From Climacium dendroides (taxonomy: Eukaryota; Streptophyta; Bryopsida; Hypnales; Climaciaceae): a DNA stretch of 64,000 nt. Location: NCBI GenBank assembly GCA_950106755.1, contig CATNNA010000007.1, forward strand, positions 682,001 to 746,000. The letters run 5' to 3'. The notes beneath the pieces are model-generated. The model had not been told where the DNA came from and did no database searches. It saw nothing but the letters and a program-made list of their open reading frames with translations. Below, in pieces: positions 57,219 through 64,000 of this stretch (the first letter of the stretch is position 1; every line of letters starts with the position of its first letter). The position numbers and the translations under genes are program-made.

Positions 57219-57545
57219 AACGGATTGCATGCTTGTAATTTGGAGGGCCCTTTGCTCATGTACACTTAAAATGAAATAAAAAATTGTGGATTGCATGATT
57301 TGGTGGCCCTTTGCTAATGTAGCCTTCAAATAAAATAAAAAATAGTGGAATGCATGAATGGGTGGTCCTTTGCTCATGTACACTTAAAATAAAATAAAAA
57401 ATTGTGGAGTGCATGATTAGGTGGGCCTTTGCTAATGTAGCCTTCAAATAAAATATAAAATTGTGGAATGCATGAATGGGTGGTCGTTTGCTCATGTACA
57501 CTTAAAATGAAATAAAAAATTGTGAAATGTATGATTCGGTGGCCC
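57219..57545. repeat. About 64-bp tandem repeat, five copies, with 128-bp alternation
   Basis: Units share TTTGCT-ATGTA, CTTAAAATAAAATAAAAAATTGTGGA and TGCATGA. Two subtypes alternate: GCTCATGTACACTT and GCTAATGTAGCCTT. Confidence 0.88.
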
Positions 57546-59900
57546 TCTATTCTAACATCCTCCTTATTTTATAAAAATAGGGAGGTCATTACAAAGCATA
57601 CTTTCATCTCATACAAATGAATATTCAGAAATCCATACATATAAAGGTTAGGAAGGTCAACAAACAAACTCATTGGGAATTGGACATTCATGCTTAGAAT
57701 TACTAGTTTAGGGGTTGTCCTTGAAGGATTAATGATAGAAGTGGCCCATTGTAACTGCCCTGAACATAGTTTGGCAAACCTTCTTTAGGACGTTTCAAGA
57801 AAACAAAATTTACAGTTGAAGCTGCAAGCAAGTCGCCCAACCCTGGAAGTGGTTCAGTGAAATGGGCAGGGCGGACACGTTGGAGCGAGAACGCAAAGAC
57901 CAGGCGCGAACGCTGAGGGGAGGCGCAGAAGTACTGTCTGGGCGTAGACGCTCAGGCGAAGACGTATTGTTAGGGCAAGGACACTAGACTACGGGTCGGC
58001 CTCTTGGGCTGAGTCGTTGGGGCACGGACCTCCAAGAAAGTCAACAGTGCATTGGCTGTGATTTTTTTCCAGATTTCGAGGCAACAAAGTTTACAACTTC
58101 CACCTACTTGCTAACAGGTGGTGGCTGTACAACTCATAAAACTCTGAGACATGACGAATTTGGAGTGTCTTTCATAAAGCACTTCATCTCCTTTGATGTT
58201 TTGATGCATTGTAAGGATAATTCAAAATTATGCTACGTTCAAAGCCTAAGTTGCAATTTAAGTTCCCACATTTTCCACGGAAATTGTCATTTTTTGTCTA
58301 CTTGCCAAAAGGTAAGAAGGGAAAATAATGACTGTCACCCTTTTTTCCAACGATGTTGTTCAAACACATGGAGAAAAAATTGTTTTGAATGAATAGACAA
58401 TGTCGAAGCCTAAGGCACAATTGAAACCATTTATTCTTTAATTCATTCACTTGCTTCAATACTCGTGGAGTTAACCTGAAAATGACCTTAGGGATAGAAT
58501 TTGTCCTCAAACATTTTAAGAAGACAAATAAAACCTACCCAAATCATTTGTATAGTTTTAACATTCCCATGATCCAACATTATGATTTTCCAATCTGTAA
58601 TTGATATTTTTGTATTTTCTTTTCCTATGTACTCCCTAATATGTCTAGTTTTAATTTGTACAGTTATAATTTTATTAAGAATGGTACAACTTATCAAAAT
58701 GTTAGCATTTTATTCAATGTAGAGTAAACTTCTTGAAGCTAAAGAAATCTCAAGATCATTCTATGGTTCAACAAAAAATTGTGCTTGTAGAAATCACTCT
58801 TTTTAATTTAAGGTATACAACTATACACCTAAGTTAAGTCCCACATTTCATGTGGGACTATTTCTTTTTGTTATTGTATTTTGGAGAACCTGTATTTTAC
58901 ATGAAAAAGTATTGGAGGCATATTTTTCATACCCTATGATTTTCCATAAAGTCGATCAAGCAATCTTTATAGTTGGGCCATCTTGGATATAAAACTTATG
59001 TCTTTGATTTTGCCATGCACCTATACATCCTAAACCATGAAATCAATGGCCTATATGGAAACTAATTTTTTTAATATATATGCTAGTAGTACCATGTTAC
59101 AATTCCGGCTGATAATAAATAAAGATGTGCAATCTTGGCATCTTATAAATTCTATGCCAAGTATTCTACTCAACCAAGAAAGGAAAAAACAACACCATAG
59201 AAGCACAAAACACAGTCATCATGTTGAAATTTAAAACAAAACAAAACACTAGTAATATGAATTATGAAATGAACAAAATAAAAAATGACATTCAAAAAAC
59301 GCTACAAATCCACATGAGAATATGACCTTTAGCATAGCATGGAATCACAGAGAGCATACATTATATCTAGATGTGATCGTGTATGCGATAGCAATGGTTT
59401 ACACTCTAGGATCAGAAAATAAAACAATGCTTATAATATACTAGTATGGAAAATTGATTCTTACAATTTACAAATTATATTGGTACAAACAACATGATAA
59501 CAACAACATGATAACTTCTTCATAGTACTTAATATGCATAATTGTTCAATTGAAAAATAAAGCATTATTGAGGAGATGTTTTGCAACTTACTCCAAGAAA
59601 TCCTTCTTTGTGAAAGTACCTTCAGTTGAAGATTTGTTACTCCACAATGCTTTGTCCATTTTCTTTTAAAAAATACAACATAGTTACCATGTAAACTAAT
59701 ATTAACTACATTATACACATTACACTACCCTCATGCCAAGTGTTATAGGTAATAAAAATTTCTCTTCAAAACTTTCCATTTTTGAAAATGGAATGAGGAA
59801 AAAAATAACTATGTGAGGTACTTGATTTCTGATTTAAGTACCTCCGAAAAAACAATGTTCCTAAGTACACTTCTTACTTTACAAGGTTCTACAATTTCAA
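57546..59900. other. AT-rich intergenic region
   Basis: No gene supported. At 57850-58010 a short stretch carries GGGCGGACACG, GCGTAGACGCT and GGCGAAGACG words like those in the two bidirectional promoters, probably a decayed relative. Confidence 0.5.
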
Positions 59901-59908
59901 GTTTGGAG

Positions 59909-59946
59909 TTTAGGGTTTAGGGTTTAGGGTATAGGATTTAGGGTTT
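59909..59946. repeat. Telomere-like TTTAGGG run
   Basis: Three to five TTTAGGG units, partly degenerate. Interstitial. Confidence 0.8.
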
Positions 59947-60039
59947 TTACGGTTCAAGAATGAAGGTTTCTATTTTAATGGGTTGTGCCGTTCAAGACTT
60001 GCCTCCCTCTCTTATGTAGTCTTGGAGCACATGTTAAAA

Positions 60040-60480
60040 AATTGACGCTGGGGCGCGGACATTGAAGGGCGAGGACGTTAAAGGAAGGGTGGGGATATCC
60101 GGGCGGAGACACTACTGGAGGGAGGAAAGGGAGAAGTTTGTAGCTTCTTCTAAGCCTTCAGAATTAGAGAAGTGGTGCAAGTAGAAATTGCTTTGAATCC
60201 TGCATACCTATGACAAAATTAATTCTAAAATCACGTGCATTTACGGTGTCAAGACATTGAACAATAAGAGCACAAACATAGAATTTATTGCTAAAGTCAA
60301 ATGGATTTTGGGAATCACGACGCGGAGCACACTTCAGAACATAGTACTATGGGGGAGTGGAGGACTCCCATTGCTTTGCTGTTCAAAAGTGCAGGGCGTG
60401 GACGGTGGAGTTGAGAAGACTGATTTTGTTTTCAGAAGTGCAGGGTGTGGACGCTAAGGCGCGGACGTTGGGATTCAGGT
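60040..60480. promoter_or_regulatory. Decayed promoter-like stretches with GGCG-GGACGTT words
   Basis: GGGGCGCGGACATTG, GCGAGGACGTT and GGCGGAGACAC at 60045-60110; GGGCGTGGACGG, GTGGACGCT and GCGCGGACGTTG at 60390-60475. No gene follows that I can support. Confidence 0.4.
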
Positions 60481-61341
60481 GCGGGATGCCCACTGCTTGT
60501 ATTTTGTTAAAGACACTGAAAACCAAGTGCAAGTTAATCCTTACGTGTCCGCGCATCTAAAAAGTGGATGCAACCTTCATTGCAACTTCTGGAATATCCA
60601 TTTTTTTAAATTTATTTTAAACTAAGGAAATAAAGCTTCATAAGTTCTACTTGTACTCTATTTGAAATTTTTTGAAATATGTCAGAAATTGAGAGAATTA
60701 TTTGAAGTAGAGGCTCCATGTATTAAAATCCAAATAACACCATGTAAAGTGTTTTCTATTCATATTTGATTTTAATTTTAATTTAATTTATAAATAATTT
60801 ACATGTTTGTGTTTCTCATCCTTGTTTTTATTTATGGTAAGAATTATAGGTTATTTTAATATATATTTTAATTGATATAAACTTTTTACTAATTTTAGCT
60901 TTAAAAATTCACTATAATTTTATTTTTCCACCAAAAATATTGAAAAAAAATAGAAAAATAGAAAATGCATTCATCTACTAGCAAAAACTATCAAAATTCT
61001 TTCTACTTATTCAATAAAAGGATAGATTTGCTTTAACAATTGAATTTGACTTCAAGATCTTTGTTGTTATTGTTTTGGGTATAAAAAACAAGACATTCAA
61101 TTGAAATTTTTTCATACTAATCTCTCTTTCTCCTTGTAGCTCTTGAAAAAATTTCAAGATATTTAGATTGTTTTTTTAATTTTTATTTATTTATGTTAAT
61201 TTTTTACATAAAACATTATAACAATTTCAATTCTTCATGAAACAAATTGGAATTTCTTACAATGATATGGAATTCATAGGTTGAACTATTTAAAATATAT
61301 ATATTTTTTTCTACGGTTCAATTTAAAAAGATGGATTTAGC
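60481..61341. other. AT-rich region without a gene
   Basis: Strongly AT-rich, no open frame of note. Confidence 0.5.
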
Positions 61342-63091
61342 TTAGACTATAAGTTTGACTATTTTAGAATGGATCATTTTCCCAACCCCATTGATTACAG
61401 AGTCGGGACTTCTCCAATGAGTAGTACTTGTACCGCCAATTCTAGACAAGGTCTTCTCCCCATTTGTTAGGATGGTCAGGTGCATTGTTGGCATCAAATT
61501 CCCAACTTGGTGGCATGAATTCGACCAAGACAAACAACTCATATAAACGCTCGTGGAAAGGAGCTTTGCACACTGCACAGCGTCTACGGTTGACCATTAA
61601 GCTAATCAAGCAAATTGGGTGATACAAGTGCCCACACGTTCCCAAATGCATTCCAGGCACCTTCCGGGCCAAAGTTATTTAAACAAATTATACACTGAAT
61701 TCCATCTTCAATAAAGGCAGATGGTTTTGGCCATAATAGTTTACTGGGGATGGTCACATGGGCAGATATGGCATTCTGAAAATCCCAACCACTTTGAGCC
61801 CAATCAATGACAGTCTGATTTCCGGAGATGACTTTCGTTGCCATTTTCTCGGGCTGGAAGAGGTCATCCATAGGGGCCCAAGAAGTTAAGCCGAAGACAC
61901 GTTCTTGATTGTGTTCAAGATATGTGTTAAAAGTTTTAGTGAACTTGGCAGCCATTTGCCGGTTCCTATCCACGGTGAACACGCATGCCAACTTCCACTA
62001 ATAATACTGCGAGACCAATGCATCCAAACGCTCTTGGAGCTCCACATTCCATGCAAGAAGGGATGGAAGGTCTTCGTCCTCTGCTGTGACGTCTGCTATA
62101 GGAATATCTTGAGGTTCTACAACTGTGGAACGAACCTCATAGTTATCGTGGTCGCTTCAAGAGCATGTTGCAAGCGACCAATTTATTGGGATTGTCGGGT
62201 GATGGTATTGTTTTTGCCTTCCAACTCCACCCTCAACCTATAACTATCTTCATATAGTCCTTGAAGTTTGCTGATTTTGTCATTCAACTCCTTCTTCAAA
62301 CTCTCAACCATATCCACCTACGCATTTATTTCTTCTTGTATTGGCATAAGAGGTTCTTCTTCACTTGCTTCAGGAACTGGTTCATTTGGTGCTTCAATGA
62401 CCGGTTCATCAGGAACTGCTGGTGAAACACCTTCTTCATGCTCATCCATTCGTATGGCCCTCCGTCTTCTGATGCGTTGCTGACTCTGAGTAGTTGGTGG
62501 TCGTGGAGGCATACGTGTGCCATCGGAATCATTATCTGTAGAGAGATCTTCGGTCACATAATTGTCGTGAGGCACTTCCACTATTGTTCTGAAATGTCCC
62601 AATCCACTCTCTAAATACCTTCTCGCATTCATCGGGATTAATCCGTTTGTGGGATGTGGCACTTTGATTTTGTTGCCTCTTTTCACCATAGTAGACCAGT
62701 CCACCCTCTTTCCAAGTTTGACTTCCGCATGTACGCCCCGCGCAATGAAAAGATGAACCTTGTTGTGTTCCACGGTGGGTCGGTCATACAATACTTGGTA
62801 CACGTCAATGTATCGGTTCTTGAATGCATCATCTGTGCAATACCTCAAATTTGCTTTGTTGAATCGGCAGTGATGATTATGCCGATCTTTTGGGAAGGAT
62901 TTGCCAATGTGGCACCACTCGATGTAAGAGGCGCAAGTTTCCATGGTCCATGGATCAGGTATGTCTTGCCAACCTCTGAATGCAAGTTTCGTGGGATTTT
63001 GTAAAACGTTTATACGCTTGCGTTGTTTTTGGCCTTGACGTTTGCGGGTTCTGTCTCATTCCATCTTCGTCATCCTTGGTGGCGTGTCCAT
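61342..63091 (-). pseudogene. Transposon partner gene, copy 2, with coiled coil and RING-like finger
   Basis: The ATG at 63091 (MDTPPRMTKME) is followed by a TGA, then an open frame: KRINVLQNPTKLAFRGWQD, PWTMETCASYIEWCHIGKSFP, HHCRFNKANLRYC (matching copy 1), a basic patch (QQRIRRRRAIRM), and an acidic tail to a TAG at 62318. Past the stop, the reading goes on as a coiled coil (VESLKKELNDKISKLQGLY), further stops, then 61991-61602 with QCIICLNNF. A frameshift near 61665 restores GTCGHLYHPICL and CAVCKAPF. C-x2-C, C-G-H-x2-H-x2-C and C-x2-C is the C3HC4 RING pattern of ubiquitin ligases. Ends near 61342. Decayed, but the ancestor joined the partner domain, a coiled coil and a RING. Confidence 0.55.
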
Positions 63092-63575
63092 GGTGATGAT
63101 AGCCTTCAAAATAACTGAGTGAATTTGGTACTATAGAAGGCCCACAACTGCCCGGGCAACCAGCTCAATAGAAGTGGAGGAACGAGGGAAGTTGTGAGGT
63201 ACAATGAATAGGGCGGAGGCGCCTTATATAAGGGCAGGGGTACAGGCGGTGAGGCGGGGACGTTCTCGATGGGGGCGGAGACGTTCTCGATGGGGGTGGG
63301 GACATTCTCGATGGGGCGGGGACGTTCTTGTTGGACGGACGGGGACGTTCTCGATGGACGGGCGGGGACATTCTCGATACGGGCGGGGACGTTCTCGCCC
63401 CTCCGGCTATAAAAAAACCCCTGGGCGACCTCTCATTTGCCAAGCCTCCTCTTCTAGTGCCCCATGTTGTAGCTTGCTCCGCGGCCTATGTAGTGCGTTG
63501 GTGGGTGTGCAGATTTGGCCCACAACACGCACTTGCTTTCACTAATTTAAAAAAAATCCAAAACCTCTCCAAAGC
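63092..63575. promoter_or_regulatory. Bidirectional promoter with seven GGGGACGTTCTCGAT-type repeats
   Basis: Between an outward minus TATA (TATATAAGG, about 63224-63232) and an outward plus TATA (CTATAAAAAAAC, about 63407-63417) lie about seven copies of G-CGGGGACGTTCTCGATGG, spaced 19-27 bp, at 63237-63398. Leaders of about 100-160 bases separate each TATA from its ATG (63091 minus, 63576 plus). Confidence 0.75.
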
Positions 63576-63881
63576 ATGGCTTCATCGGGAAGTGGTTCAT
63601 TTGGAAAGCGTCCTCTACATGTTGATCTCGATAGACCTGAGGAAGGTGGGCCTTCGGTTTGGGACATGTCTTGGACAATCCCATCATCAAATCCTTTGTC
63701 ATTGAACCCTTCATCATCAAGCAAGAAGTCCAAAAAGCCGCCAAATCCAAATTGGCCTCCTCTAAAGTATACAAAGGAGGCAAGGTCCTTTGGCATTGAC
63801 TTCTACAGGGTACAAAGTCTTTCAATGTTGAAGAGAACGTACGTGAATAAGAATGAAGATGATTACCATCAACTCACTTAA
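63576..63881 (+). CDS. Unknown gene, N-terminal part, divergent to partner gene copy 2
   Basis: The ATG in a good context (AAAGCATGGCTTC) opens 101 codons: a Ser/Pro-rich start, SSSSKKSKKPPNPNWPPLKYTKEARSFG as KK/PP blocks, then FYRVQSLSMLKRTYVNK. A TAA at 63879 may be a lesion, because the same frame continues (DMRYKLEVKLEASEKYNNFVEY) before another stop near 63950. No BED finger, so it is not the start of the hAT protein seen at 56051. It continues or decays beyond the window. Family unknown. Confidence 0.45.
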   Translation: MASSGSGSFGKRPLHVDLDRPEEGGPSVWDMSWTIPSSNPLSLNPSSSSKKSKKPPNPNWPPLKYTKEARSFGIDFYRVQSLSMLKRTYVNKNEDDYHQLT

Positions 63882-64000
63882 GATATGCGGTACAAGCTTG
63901 AAGTGAAGTTGGAAGCATCGGAGAAATATAACAATTTCGTTGAGTATTGATTAGCCTCGGAGTGGCTCGATAGCATAGTGAAGTCCTTGACCACCAATAT

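Noticed and set aside
57192..57501. Short minus-strand ORFs with repeated MYMSK text
   Set aside because: Products of the 64-bp tandem repeat.
63204..63545. Gly/Arg-rich 113-codon ORF
   Set aside because: A translation of the promoter tandem repeat between two TATA boxes.

Overview
This is eukaryotic, streptophyte (land plant or charophyte) nuclear DNA. It has GT-AG introns, TATA boxes, Arabidopsis-type TTTAGGG repeats, and plant-type CACTA and hAT transposases. Nothing identifies a species; the repeat load suggests a large genome, possibly of a non-seed plant (inference). I see no tRNA, rRNA or ordinary housekeeping gene. Almost everything readable is mobile DNA or a gene broken by it.

The main structure is a nest of two giant DNA transposons of one family. 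Element 1 spans 756-53483. Its ends are inverted repeats beginning AAGGCCTTATTCGTTAAA, flanked by a 4-bp duplication AGAA. Near its right end, Element 2 (19822-52918) is inserted in the opposite orientation. It has the same kind of ends and a 4-bp duplication ATAG. A 13.8-kb CACTA transposon (22491-36261, duplication ATA) then landed in Element 2, and a 1.1-kb CACTA-type miniature element (17427-18519, duplication ATT) landed in Element 1. With insertions removed, the elements measure about 18.5 kb (Element 1) and 19.3 kb (Element 2).

Each giant element carries the same two divergent units. One is an intronless gene of about 950 codons, resembling the transposon-derived DUF7869 family and the best transposase candidate. 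The other is a five-exon locus, called gene X here. Its first exons may hold a ParB-like domain and a degenerate N4/N6 DNA-methylase-like domain; a later exon encodes an FCP1-type HAD phosphatase-like domain. Between the units lies about 5-6 kb of AT-rich DNA with TTTAGGG repeats. Each unit is preceded by a cluster of about 21-25-bp palindromes of the form ATCGTCGACTCGACGAT or its variant ATCCTCGAGTCGAGGAT. Single palindromes also sit at matching places in the introns and exons of gene X in both copies. Both copies carry stops or frameshifts, so neither looks fully intact.

Outside the nest, Element 1 split an already decaying gene whose halves are at 53484-54240 and 93-755 (minus strand). To the right lie a truncated hAT transposase (54764-56051, minus) and two copies of an unknown partner gene, at 56769-57158 (plus) and 61342-63091 (minus, ending in a RING-like finger). 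Two short regions, at 56.05-56.77 and 63.09-63.58 kb, have outward-facing TATA boxes on both sides of repeated GCGGGGACGTT-like words and look like bidirectional promoters. Exon limits were placed by eye from splice motifs and from comparing the copies with each other.
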